Below, in pieces: positions 1 to 5,180 of a DNA stretch of 10,370 nt. Numbering within the stretch: the stretch's first letter is position 1; each line of letters starts with the position of its first letter. The stretch covers positions 85,505 to 95,874 of the forward strand of contig NVXB01000004.1 of the NCBI GenBank assembly GCA_002746425.1, in the 5' to 3' direction. A program made the position numbers and the translations under genes. The notes below the pieces were generated by a model that had not been told where the DNA came from, searched no databases, and saw only the letters and a program-made list of their open reading frames with translations. This DNA comes from Hyphomicrobiales bacterium. Its GTDB lineage: Bacteria > Pseudomonadota > Alphaproteobacteria > Rhizobiales > GCA-2746425.

Positions 1-2
1 CG

Positions 3-560
3 GCTCCGCACAACCAATCAGTAGAAGCCCTGATGGCAAAAATAGCTGCTTATAAACCTGATACAAGCGATAGCGCCATGCTACAGGCACGAGATAAAAT
101 TTATTATGAAAAAGAGCAGCTAACCTTTGGGCGTGAAACGCCGTGGGTCATTACATTAACGGGTGACGCAAACACTCGCCTGAAAAAGGCTGATGCCTTC
201 TTAGGTCGATACCAACACTGCGGCCGCAATTTCGATAATTTTGCCCGAAATTTATATGATTGCAACTGTGTAGCAATGGCAAATTCACCCGATACGGGCC
301 TCTCACAATGCCTGACTTCCTTTGCCTATATGGAAGGCAAATACAAAGCCTTTGATTACATAAAAAGCTTTGAATATGACATTTGGAAGGAAAAGCCCCA
401 AGATCAACAAATTGGTTACGTAGACACCTTGGCCGAATGTGCAGCAAAAAAATATGAAGCCGATATTTTAAAAACCCTGCCGACGTCTTATAAAAAGAGT
501 GGCACATTCAAGCGCTTGTTAAGTCGCTTCATTCCTGCCTGCATGAAAAGTATCCAGTAA
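3..560 (+). CDS. Cysteine-containing protein of unknown function, probably 5'-truncated by the window edge
   Basis: I do not recognise this protein. The frame stays open from the window edge (A-P-H-N-Q-S-V-E-A-L precede the first ATG at 33), and no convincing Shine-Dalgarno sequence precedes that ATG, so the true start, and possibly a signal peptide, may lie outside the window. From Met33 it gives 175 residues, stopping with TAA at 558-560. Six cysteines are visible (63, 77, 79, 93, 136 and 170 counted from Met33), including a C-x13-CxC-x13-C cluster. This spacing could suit disulfides in a periplasmic protein or metal binding, but neither is shown. The C-terminus is basic (KKSGTFKRLLSRF). 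No membrane helix is visible. Codons are A/T-rich: sampled lines are near 40% GC against 50-63% in the his genes, which may mean recent acquisition or simply a poorly expressed gene. It converges on the VOC gene across 128 bp. Confidence 0.6.
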   Translation, partial: APHNQSVEALMAKIAAYKPDTSDSAMLQARDKIYYEKEQLTFGRETPWVITLTGDANTRLKKADAFLGRYQHCGRNFDNFARNLYDCNCVAMANSPDTGLSQCLTSFAYMEGKYKAFDYIKSFEYDIWKEKPQDQQIGYVDTLAECAAKKYEADILKTLPTSYKKSGTFKRLLSRFIPACMKSIQ

Positions 561-688
561 AGTTTTGTAACCAGCATAGTTTTACCGGATCATGCAAACT
601 CTTGCTAGTTTCACAATTGCTGTCAGCGTTCGATTATGCAGCGGCCTCGAGGAGGAGGCGTGTCTTTAATATCTGCCAAGGGCTAACG

Positions 689-1081
689 TCAAGCGTCATC
701 ACCACCTTCCAGACTTATGGAAACATTCAATTTGTTGCCGTCTAAATCACGCACATAGGCACCGTAATAATCGGAGTGATAATGACGCGGGCCGGGCTGC
801 CCCTCATCGCTGCCGCCACAGCGCAAAGCCGTGGCATGAAACGCCATCACGGCATCGGCATCTGGCGCATAAAACATAATTTGAGTGCCATTGCCGAATG
901 TTGCGCGCTGCTCGTTGTAGGGCACAACAACAAACAATGTTATGCGCCCATCTGCGCCCGCATAGCCTCGTTCGCGCGGTTCAGACAACACGCAGCGCAT
1001 GCCAATGGTTGCCAAGACGGCATCATAAAACTCTCCTGTGGCGGAAAGGTCATTGGTGCCGATACAAACCCCTGAAAGCAT
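689..1081 (-). CDS. VOC-fold (glyoxalase/bleomycin-resistance superfamily) protein
   Basis: A 130-residue single-domain vicinal oxygen chelate protein. The N-terminal beta-alpha-beta unit is typical (GTNDLSATGEFYDAVLATIG, residues 8-27). The second half carries the family pattern PGPRHYHSDYYGAYVRDLDG (97-116), followed by NKLNV. Such proteins usually act as dimers and may be metal-dependent lyases, isomerases, dioxygenases or drug-binding proteins. The sequence does not decide which, and the substrate is unknown. The start is the ATG at 1081-1079, preceded by AGGGGTGA on the minus strand at a rather long spacing. It begins 30 bp after the stop of the MFS efflux gene on the same strand, so the two are probably cotranscribed. 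That pairing would fit a resistance or detoxification role, but this is inference from context. TGA stop at 691-689. Confidence 0.85.
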   Translation of the reverse strand: MLSGVCIGTNDLSATGEFYDAVLATIGMRCVLSEPRERGYAGADGRITLFVVVPYNEQRATFGNGTQIMFYAPDADAVMAFHATALRCGGSDEGQPGPRHYHSDYYGAYVRDLDGNKLNVSISLEGGDDA

Positions 1082-1111
1082 TTTAACTATTCACCCCTGC
1101 TGCTTTTAGCC

Positions 1112-2356
1112 CTAGTCCAAATGTTCTGTGCCAATTCCAAACAGTTTGCCCTTCTCGCCATAGAGCATCGCGAGTAACGCACAAATGCCCATCAGCAGAT
1201 AGCTGATCGCCGTTGGTGTGATTGTGCCGTCAAACAATTGGCCAATCCCCATGCCCAAAAGCGCGCCAGAGACGATCTGGATAAAGCCAATGACGCCCGA
1301 TGCGGTGCCTGCAACCGCGCCCAATGGTTCCATGGACAGGGAGTTCGCGTTGGAAATAACCCAGCTGAACATAAACATGTTGATTGAGAGGAAGATGAAG
1401 AATGCCCAAAATGGCACAGGGCCCAACAAGCTAACTGCGACCCAGATTGCGCTGGCGGCAATCATCACCAAAATGGCGAAATGCGATATCCGGCGCATGC
1501 CGTAGCGGCCCACCACCCTTGCATTGAGGAAGGACGCCAGAGCCATGAGACCGGCAGTGCCGGCAAATGCCAAGGGGAACCACACACCCAGCTCGTAAAT
1601 TCCGACATAGACCTGCTGCGCGGTGCTGACAAAGCCCAAAAGCGAGCCAAACATAAACGCACCCGCCAGCGTATAACTCATCGCCATACGGTTGGTGACA
1701 ACGATAACAAAAGCGCTGGTGATGGAACGCACGCTCAATGAGCGGCGGTTTTCTTCGGCAAGCGTTTCTGGCAAACGAAAATAGACCCAGACGCTAATGA
1801 TCAAGGCCAGCCCGGACATAAACAGAAAAATTGTCCACCACGGGCCAAACGCCAATAATAACTGCCCGATAGCTGGTGCAACGATGGGAATGATCATGAA
1901 GACCATAAACACCAGCGACATAATTTCGGCCATGACGCGGCCAGAATAACAATCGCGTACAACGGCGGTTGCAATAACCCGCGTTGCGGCAGCGCCCATG
2001 CCCTGCAACAACCGCAAAGCAAGTAGCGCGCCATAGGTTGGTGCCCAAATCGCGGCAAATGCGACACCCACATAAACCACCAGCCCACAAAGCAAAGGAC
2101 CACGGCGGCCAAAACGATCTGCCAGCGGCCCGAAGAAAATCTGCGCGAAGCCAAAACCCAGCATGTAAACAGTTATGACAAGCTGCCGGTCATTCTCGTT
2201 GATAATGCCCAGTGCTTCACCCATGGCTGGGAGCGCCGGCAACATCACATCAATCGCCAAAGCATTAAGCGCCATCAGCGCGGCAGCGATTGCAATAAGC
2301 TCAAAACGCGACAAAACGCGTGAGCCAGTATTAGGGCCAGTATTCTGAATGTTCAT
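1112..2356 (-). CDS. Bcr/CflA-family MFS drug efflux transporter
   Basis: A 414-residue inner-membrane major facilitator (DHA1, 12-helix) protein, expected to export small toxic compounds in exchange for protons. Family marks seen: the helix 1 acidic residue D36 in AIDVMLPALP; motif A GPLADRFGRR (76-85) in the loop between helices 2 and 3; RLLQGMGAA (115-123); the motif C-like proline/glycine run IPIVAPAIGQ (156-165) in helix 5, typical of drug:H+ antiporters; and RLPETL (194-199) after helix 6, a Bcr/CflA hallmark. Length is normal for the family. The substrate cannot be read from the sequence; bicyclomycin, chloramphenicol or others are possible. The ATG at 2356-2354 is preceded by a weak purine stretch (GAGA, about 6 nt away). 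The VOC gene follows 30 bp after the TAG stop. The LysE-type exporter ends 124 bp upstream on the same strand. Confidence 0.93.
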   Translation of the reverse strand: MNIQNTGPNTGSRVLSRFELIAIAAALMALNALAIDVMLPALPAMGEALGIINENDRQLVITVYMLGFGFAQIFFGPLADRFGRRGPLLCGLVVYVGVAFAAIWAPTYGALLALRLLQGMGAAATRVIATAVVRDCYSGRVMAEIMSLVFMVFMIIPIVAPAIGQLLLAFGPWWTIFLFMSGLALIISVWVYFRLPETLAEENRRSLSVRSITSAFVIVVTNRMAMSYTLAGAFMFGSLLGFVSTAQQVYVGIYELGVWFPLAFAGTAGLMALASFLNARVVGRYGMRRISHFAILVMIAASAIWVAVSLLGPVPFWAFFIFLSINMFMFSWVISNANSLSMEPLGAVAGTASGVIGFIQIVSGALLGMGIGQLFDGTITPTAISYLLMGICALLAMLYGEKGKLFGIGTEHLD

Positions 2357-2428
2357 GGTGTTCTCGGTAATCGAAAAGGGGCGAATCAGGAGGAGGTAAA
2401 GACCTGCATTCGCGAACAGGATTGTTGT

Positions 2429-2434
2429 ACTATA
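2429..2434 (-). promoter_or_regulatory. Candidate -10 box for the MFS-VOC pair
   Basis: In the 124-bp gap upstream of the MFS gene, the minus strand reads TATAGT (5 of 6 to TATAAT), about 72 nt before the start codon. No good -35 is found at 16-18 bp spacing (ATCAAT at 17 bp). It is therefore only a candidate. A TTCGCGAA palindrome lies just downstream at 2409-2416 and could be a binding site or chance. Confidence 0.25.
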
Positions 2435-2480
2435 CCCTATTTGTCAGTTTTATTGATGAATTTTTGTGATGTGTTGCAAT

Positions 2481-3071
2481 TCACACCACAACAATTGCCA
2501 GCGACCCAACCAGCAACAGCGCCATGGATATGTTGAAAATACGCAGGCGCGTGTGGTTGGTCAGCACCCGGCGCATTTGTTGTCCCAGCACCGTCCATGT
2601 GCTGACACTGGGAAGATTGATGGCACCAAAAATGGCCGCCACCAGCATAATCGCCGCAAAATTTTGCGATGGTGCATAAACGCTGACGGCGGTGAGCGCC
2701 ATGGTCCATGCTTTTGGATTAACCCATTGAAACAACGCAGCCTGAATAAATGTCATCGGCGTGCCGCTTTTGGCAACCTCGCTTGGCGGTGCAGAATTGG
2801 CGATTTTCCACGCGAGATAAAGCAGGTAAGCCACACTCAGCACTTTCAAAATGGTGTGGCTGAGCGGATAGGCATCAAACAATTGCGCCAGCCCCAGCCC
2901 AACCAGCACAACCATAAAGACAAAGCCCAGCGCCACACCCAGCATATGCGGAATGGTGCGGCGAAAGCCAAAATTGGCCCCCGATGCCATCAACATCAAA
3001 TTGTTGGGGCCCGGCGTGATGGAGGTGACGAAGGCGAAAGCTGCCAAGGCAAGGAAAAGTTCAAAGGTCAT
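2481..3071 (-). CDS. LysE/RhtB-family amino-acid exporter
   Basis: A 196-residue inner-membrane protein of the LysE translocator family, which exports amino acids or related metabolites by proton exchange. The hallmark TPGPNN is at residues 19-24 in the first helix, GFRRTIPHMLGVALGF at 35-50, and the conserved FQWVNPKAW at 114-122 before the last helices. The overall pattern resembles the cysteine/O-acetylserine exporter EamB, so an EamB-like substrate is possible, but specificity cannot be assigned by eye. The start at 3071 is chosen because the distance to TPGPNN matches the family. An in-frame ATG at 3173 would overrun the divergent regulator gene and its promoter region. No Shine-Dalgarno sequence precedes ATG3071; a TATAAT box ends 6 nt before it, suggesting a leaderless mRNA. 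The divergent Lrp/AsnC gene is the probable regulator. Confidence 0.92.
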   Translation of the reverse strand: MTFELFLALAAFAFVTSITPGPNNLMLMASGANFGFRRTIPHMLGVALGFVFMVVLVGLGLAQLFDAYPLSHTILKVLSVAYLLYLAWKIANSAPPSEVAKSGTPMTFIQAALFQWVNPKAWTMALTAVSVYAPSQNFAAIMLVAAIFGAINLPSVSTWTVLGQQMRRVLTNHTRLRIFNISMALLLVGSLAIVVV

Positions 3072-3089
3072 TTTGAAATTATATTCAAA
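3072..3089 (-). promoter_or_regulatory. Operator-like inverted repeat flanking a TATAAT -10 box of the LysE gene
   Basis: On the minus strand this reads TTTGAA-TATAAT-TTCAAA immediately before the exporter's ATG. The six-base arms are perfect complements and the spacer is a consensus -10 hexamer. Initiation about 7 nt downstream would place the transcript start at or within a base of the ATG. No good -35 is seen (ATCATT at 17 bp), which suits a promoter needing an activator. Lrp/AsnC proteins commonly bind AT-rich, dyad-symmetric sites next to their own gene and its divergent partner, so the adjacent regulator is the obvious candidate binder. The repeat is seen directly; promoter and operator functions are inferred. 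Confidence 0.5.
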
Positions 3090-3143
3090 TTTTGGTGGAA
3101 AATGATTGCTTTTTACGGCTGTTTTCGATGAAAATCGCAACAT

Positions 3144-3596
3144 ATGAACATTGATGACCCGAAAACCCGCCATATATTGCGCGAACTTGAACGCAATGCC
3201 CGCATCACCAATCTGGACTTGGCCGAGAAAGTCAGCCTTTCGCCATCAGCCTGTCTGCGCCGGGTGCAGGAGCTGGAGCGCGCTGGTGTCATCACGCAAT
3301 ATCGTGCCGTGCTGGACCCCGTTGCCATGGGCAAAGGTTTTACCGCCTATGTGGGTGTCGGGCTATCCGATCATTCCAAAGCGGCACAGGAGGCTTTTGA
3401 GAAGTCGATCTCTCTCGCCCCGGAAGTGCGCGAGTGCCACAATATCACTGGCGTGATTGAGTATTTGCTACGGGTCGAGGTTGCGGACCTTGCCGCTTAC
3501 AAAGCGTTTCACACAGATGTGCTGGGCACGCTGCCGCAGGTAAATTCCATCACATCTTATGTGGTGATGGGATCGCCCAAGGATGAGCGCGCCTGA
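3144..3596 (+). CDS. Lrp/AsnC-family transcriptional regulator
   Basis: A 150-residue protein of normal length for the family. The N-terminal winged helix-turn-helix spans about residues 3-60: TRHILRELERNARITNLDLA, then EKVSLSPSACLRRVQELERAGVI with the recognition helix around 33-46. The C-terminal RAM/AsnC effector domain spans about 65-145: ITGVIEYLLRVEVADLAAYK, then LPQVNSITSYVVM. Such proteins assemble as dimers to octamers and sense amino acids. Divergence from a LysE-type exporter across 72 bp is a classic arrangement, so it probably controls that exporter in response to an amino acid; which one is unknown. ATG3144 is the first in-frame start after a stop at 3129-3131. Its Shine-Dalgarno is weak, and a small dyad CGAT-gaaa-ATCG (3126-3137) lies just before it. 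The stop is 6 bp from the stop of the convergent GNAT gene, with no terminator between them. Confidence 0.93.
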   Translation: MNIDDPKTRHILRELERNARITNLDLAEKVSLSPSACLRRVQELERAGVITQYRAVLDPVAMGKGFTAYVGVGLSDHSKAAQEAFEKSISLAPEVRECHNITGVIEYLLRVEVADLAAYKAFHTDVLGTLPQVNSITSYVVMGSPKDERA

Positions 3597-3602
3597 AACA
3601 AG

Positions 3603-4082
3603 TTAGTTTTGAGGGTGCAAATTTTTGCTCATCACAAAATTGGTCAGGGTTACGGATTGCCGAGTCAGGTGCTGCTCTTTATCGACCTGCCAGCCAAAGT
3701 TTTCAAAAAAAGCTTTGGCCGCCAGACTAGCCTGCGTTGTGAGGCGTTCAATGCTCAGCTCCTCGGCTTTGGCTTCCACAGCCTCATATAAAGCGCGCCC
3801 GATGCCATTGCCGATATGATCTGGGTTCACGAAAGCCAGATCGATATAACCGCTTTGCTTAAGCGTCATAAAGCCAACCAGTTTTTGATCAAGCTCCGCA
3901 ATCAACGTGATTTGCTCTTCCAGACGCGTATGCCAGCGGGCGAGTTCTGGAATTTGAGGGGCCCATGCCGCGCGTTGCTCCTTTGTATAAAAGTCGCCCG
4001 TGCCATTTCGAACGCTATTGAAAAACAGCTGCGCGGTCTCTTGTGCATCCGTATCTTGGTAATTGCGTATCACTAACGGCAT
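3603..4082 (-). CDS. GNAT-family N-acetyltransferase (YafP-like)
   Basis: A 159-residue cytoplasmic acetyltransferase of the GCN5-related fold. The acetyl-CoA pyrophosphate loop (motif A) is HIGNGIG at 89-95, following strand IDLAFVNPDH (80-89). Motif B is AAKAFFENFGW (121-131). The order RNYQDTDAQETAQLF near the N-terminus and SLAAKAFFENFGWQVDKEQ near the C-terminus resembles E. coli YafP and relatives; YafP sits in a DNA-damage-inducible operon there, but that context is absent here. The substrate, a small molecule or a protein amine, is unknown. The gene is monocistronic by position: it converges on the Lrp gene and diverges from the peptide array. ATG at 4082-4080; TAA at 3605-3603. Confidence 0.88.
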   Translation of the reverse strand: MPLVIRNYQDTDAQETAQLFFNSVRNGTGDFYTKEQRAAWAPQIPELARWHTRLEEQITLIAELDQKLVGFMTLKQSGYIDLAFVNPDHIGNGIGRALYEAVEAKAEELSIERLTTQASLAAKAFFENFGWQVDKEQHLTRQSVTLTNFVMSKNLHPQN

Positions 4083-4232
4083 ATTTTTCTCAATTTTCGC
4101 ATTTTTACCGCTCTTGAACGGGTTTCATATCTGATTTTGGCGCTTTTTTACGCTGCCGAGGCATCTCGTGAAAAGAAAAATGCATCAGATAACAACACAT
4201 CAAAACACGGAGGCGTGAGCATTGATCGCCTT

Positions 4233-4244
4233 ACTGTGAACAGT
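4233..4244. promoter_or_regulatory. Perfect dyad ACTGT-GA-ACAGT upstream of the peptide array
   Basis: Five-base perfect arms around a GA centre, 175 nt before the first peptide start. The size would suit a dimeric helix-turn-helix protein. No regulator is encoded next to it and no match to a known operator is claimed; a chance palindrome is possible. Confidence 0.25.
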
Positions 4245-4370
4245 GAAAACCGAAATGGCGGGATTGCTTGGTTTTGATCTTAAACTCCCACGCCGTTGTG
4301 AATGTTCATCTTTTTCGAACGCAATGTTTATCTTTAAATCGCAATGGCAATTCATACATCAGGGTCATCG

Positions 4371-4385
4371 CAGCGAACAACGCTG
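4371..4385 (+). other. Hairpin in the leader of the first peptide gene
   Basis: CAGCG-AACAA-CGCTG forms a perfect 5-bp stem with a 5-nt loop ending 33 nt before the first peptide ATG. The two later copies have a larger hairpin ending 37 nt before their ATG, and the first of those shares the CAGCG/CGCTG core. It may be a shorter relative of those hairpins or independent. The A-rich stretch between it and the ATG resembles the leaders of copies 2 and 3 and holds the AGAAGG Shine-Dalgarno (4403-4408). Confidence 0.4.
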
Positions 4386-4418
4386 ACGCAACAAAAACAA
4401 AAAGAAGGTAACAACAAA

Positions 4419-4592
4419 ATGACATTCTCCAAAATCGCACTGCCACTCGCACTCCTCGGCTCCATCGCAGTTGGCGCAACTTCTGCCAGCGCAATCGGTG
4501 TTTATAACCCGCTGAACGACAGCTCTCCCGATGCCATGACACCTGGTTACACCGGCCTGGCCAAAGATTTGGCCGACCCTATCCGCAAATAA
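4419..4592 (+). CDS. Secreted 57-residue peptide, array copy 1 (unknown family)
   Basis: A 57-residue pre-peptide of no family I recognise. The N-terminus is a Sec-type signal: MTFSK, a hydrophobic core IALPLALLGSIAVGA (6-20), then SASA (22-25), an AxA-type signal peptidase I site, predicting cleavage before I26. The mature part is 32 residues (26-57) with no cysteine, four prolines, a Y-N-P start, a central SPDAMTPGYTGL and an ...ADPIRK end. It should be exported to the periplasm or medium. The start at 4419 is supported by AGAAGG 10 nt upstream and by exact alignment with copies 2 and 3. An upstream in-frame ATG at 4344 would add 25 residues absent from the other copies and bury the signal peptide. 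It differs from copy 3 in the mature part only at L32 (T there), despite 11 synonymous codon differences. Export is inferred; function is unknown. Confidence 0.85.
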   Translation: MTFSKIALPLALLGSIAVGATSASAIGVYNPLNDSSPDAMTPGYTGLAKDLADPIRK

Positions 4593-4606
4593 TTGCGCAT
4601 ACCTTT

Positions 4607-4643
4607 TGATCGTCAGCGCATTCCCTCCCGGCGCTGATGGTCA
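4607..4643 (+). other. Intercistronic RNA hairpin 1 with C-rich loop
   Basis: Arms TGATCGTCAGCGC (4607-4619) and GCGCTGATGGTCA (4631-4643) pair over 13 bp as RNA, with two G-U pairs. The 11-nt loop ATTCCCTCCCG contains CCCTCCC. It starts 14 nt after the copy 1 stop and ends 37 nt before the copy 2 ATG. No U-run follows; the next bases are A-rich, so it is not an intrinsic terminator. mRNA stabilisation, processing or small-RNA release are possible roles. Confidence 0.7.
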
Positions 4644-4680
4644 CCCCAAACAAAACAGACAAAAACAAGGAATAAGAAAA

Positions 4681-4854
4681 ATGACTGTTAAACAATTCGC
4701 ACTGCCACTCGTCCTGCTCGGCTCCATCGCAATCGGCGCAACTGCTGCCAATGCCATCGGCGTTTACAATCCAACCAATGACACTTCCCCTGATGCCATG
4801 ACACCTGGTTACACCGGCCTGGCTAAAGATTTGGCCGACCCTATTCGCAAATAA
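4681..4854 (+). CDS. Secreted 57-residue peptide, array copy 2 (unknown family)
   Basis: The second copy, exactly 262 bp after the first. Signal peptide: MTVKQ, hydrophobic FALPLVLLGSIAIGA (6-20), and ANA (23-25) before the predicted cleavage at I26. The 32-residue mature part differs from copy 3 by one residue (T35 against S35) and from copy 1 by two (T32 for L32, T35 for S35). A clear Shine-Dalgarno AAGGAA (4667-4672) sits 8 nt before the ATG within an unstructured A-rich leader. An in-frame ATG at 4606 would start inside hairpin 1's flank and add 25 residues not shared by the family, so it is rejected. Likely cotranscribed with its neighbours, since only a hairpin without a U-tract separates them. 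Function unknown. Confidence 0.87.
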   Translation: MTVKQFALPLVLLGSIAIGATAANAIGVYNPTNDTSPDAMTPGYTGLAKDLADPIRK

Positions 4855-4868
4855 TTGCGCATAAACTC

Positions 4869-4905
4869 TGATTGTCAGGGCGCCCCTCCCTAGCCCTGAC
4901 GATCA
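4869..4905 (+). other. Intercistronic RNA hairpin 2 with C-rich loop
   Basis: Arms TGATTGTCAGGGC (4869-4881) and GCCCTGACGATCA (4893-4905) pair over 13 bp with one G-U pair. The 11-nt loop GCCCCTCCCTA again contains CCCTCCC. The position is identical to hairpin 1: 14 nt after the stop and 37 nt before the next ATG. Relative to hairpin 1, a C-G pair is replaced by a G-C pair (CAGCGC/GCGCTG against CAGGGC/GCCCTG). This compensatory double change supports selection on RNA structure. No U-run follows. Confidence 0.72.
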
Positions 4906-4942
4906 GCCCAAACAAAACAGACAAAAACAAGGAATAAGAAAA

Positions 4943-5116
4943 ATGACTGTTAAACAATTCGCACTGCCACTCGCCCTTCTCGGCTCCATCGCAATCGGCG
5001 CAACTGCTGCCAACGCAATCGGTGTTTACAACCCAACTAATGACAGCTCCCCCGATGCCATGACACCTGGCTACACTGGCTTGGCCAAAGATTTGGCTGA
5101 TCCCATTCGCAAATAA
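4943..5116 (+). CDS. Secreted 57-residue peptide, array copy 3 (unknown family)
   Basis: The third copy, again exactly 262 bp on, and short enough to be missed by length-filtered gene finders. Signal peptide: MTVKQ, FALPLALLGSIAIGA (6-20), ANA (23-25), cleavage predicted before I26. The mature part is 32 residues beginning IGVYNPTND and ending ADPIRK, with four acidic residues and three basic residues, and no cysteine. The Shine-Dalgarno AAGGAA (4929-4934) is 8 nt before the ATG. The first 31 nt of the gene and the 36 nt before it are identical to copy 2. The mature coding part carries 11 synonymous codon differences from copy 2 and one amino-acid change. It is the last full copy before the terminator at 5240. 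No enzyme, metal or antimicrobial motif is visible; signalling, adhesion or toxin roles are all untested. Confidence 0.87.
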   Translation: MTVKQFALPLALLGSIAIGATAANAIGVYNPTNDSSPDAMTPGYTGLAKDLADPIRK

Positions 5117-5130
5117 TTACGCATAAACTC

Positions 5131-5180
5131 TGATCGTCAGTGCTCTGCTCCCACCCCCAAGGCCGTTGCCCTGGCGATCA
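5131..5180 (+). other. Degenerate third hairpin after peptide copy 3
   Basis: Arms TGATCGTCAGTGC (5131-5143) and GCCCTGGCGATCA (5168-5180) pair with one mismatch (U-C) and one G-U pair, around a longer 24-nt loop rich in C (CTCCCACCCCC). It begins 14 nt after the copy 3 stop, as in the other copies. It looks like a decayed version of hairpins 1 and 2. Confidence 0.5.

Larger units (their letters stand above)
4083..4418. other. 336-bp non-coding region between GNAT gene and peptide array
   Basis: This gap must hold the promoters of the GNAT gene (leftward) and the peptide array (rightward). I could not identify a convincing sigma-70 promoter for either. The best guess for the array is TTCATC (4305-4310) with TATCTT (4329-4334) at 18 bp, which is poor. 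It contains a 12-bp dyad (4233-4244) and a small hairpin (4371-4385), listed separately. TGAATGTTCA (4299-4308) is another short dyad. Short frames here, such as the one after GGAGG at 4209-4213, end within about 20 codons and are not supported. Confidence 0.5.

Noticed and set aside
644..659. Hairpin GCCTC-N6-GAGGC as terminator of the first gene
   Set aside because: Only a 5-bp stem, more than 80 nt after the stop, followed by GTGTCTTT rather than a clean T-run.
648..661. GAGGAGGAGGCGTG and a similar AGGAGGAGGT at 2388-2397 as strong ribosome sites
   Set aside because: The frames that follow on the plus strand end within a few codons or have no start codon at suitable spacing.
2466..3131. 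Long open frame (221 codons, +) opposite the LysE-type gene
   Set aside because: Its translation is rich in H, Q, R and N without any domain pattern, and the opposite strand encodes a clear LysE-family protein. It is an antisense shadow.
4209..4282. GGAGG followed by GTG or TTG short frames upstream of the array
   Set aside because: The GTG is only one base from GGAGG, and both frames are very short (about 20 and 5 codons) with no supporting pattern such as a leader peptide before an attenuator.
4344..4418. N-terminal extension of peptide copy 1 from an upstream ATG (and the equivalent at 4606 for copy 2)
   Set aside because: The extensions are unrelated between copies, would bury the signal peptides, cross hairpins, and lack ribosome sites. 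The common ATG with AAGG(A) upstream explains all three copies.
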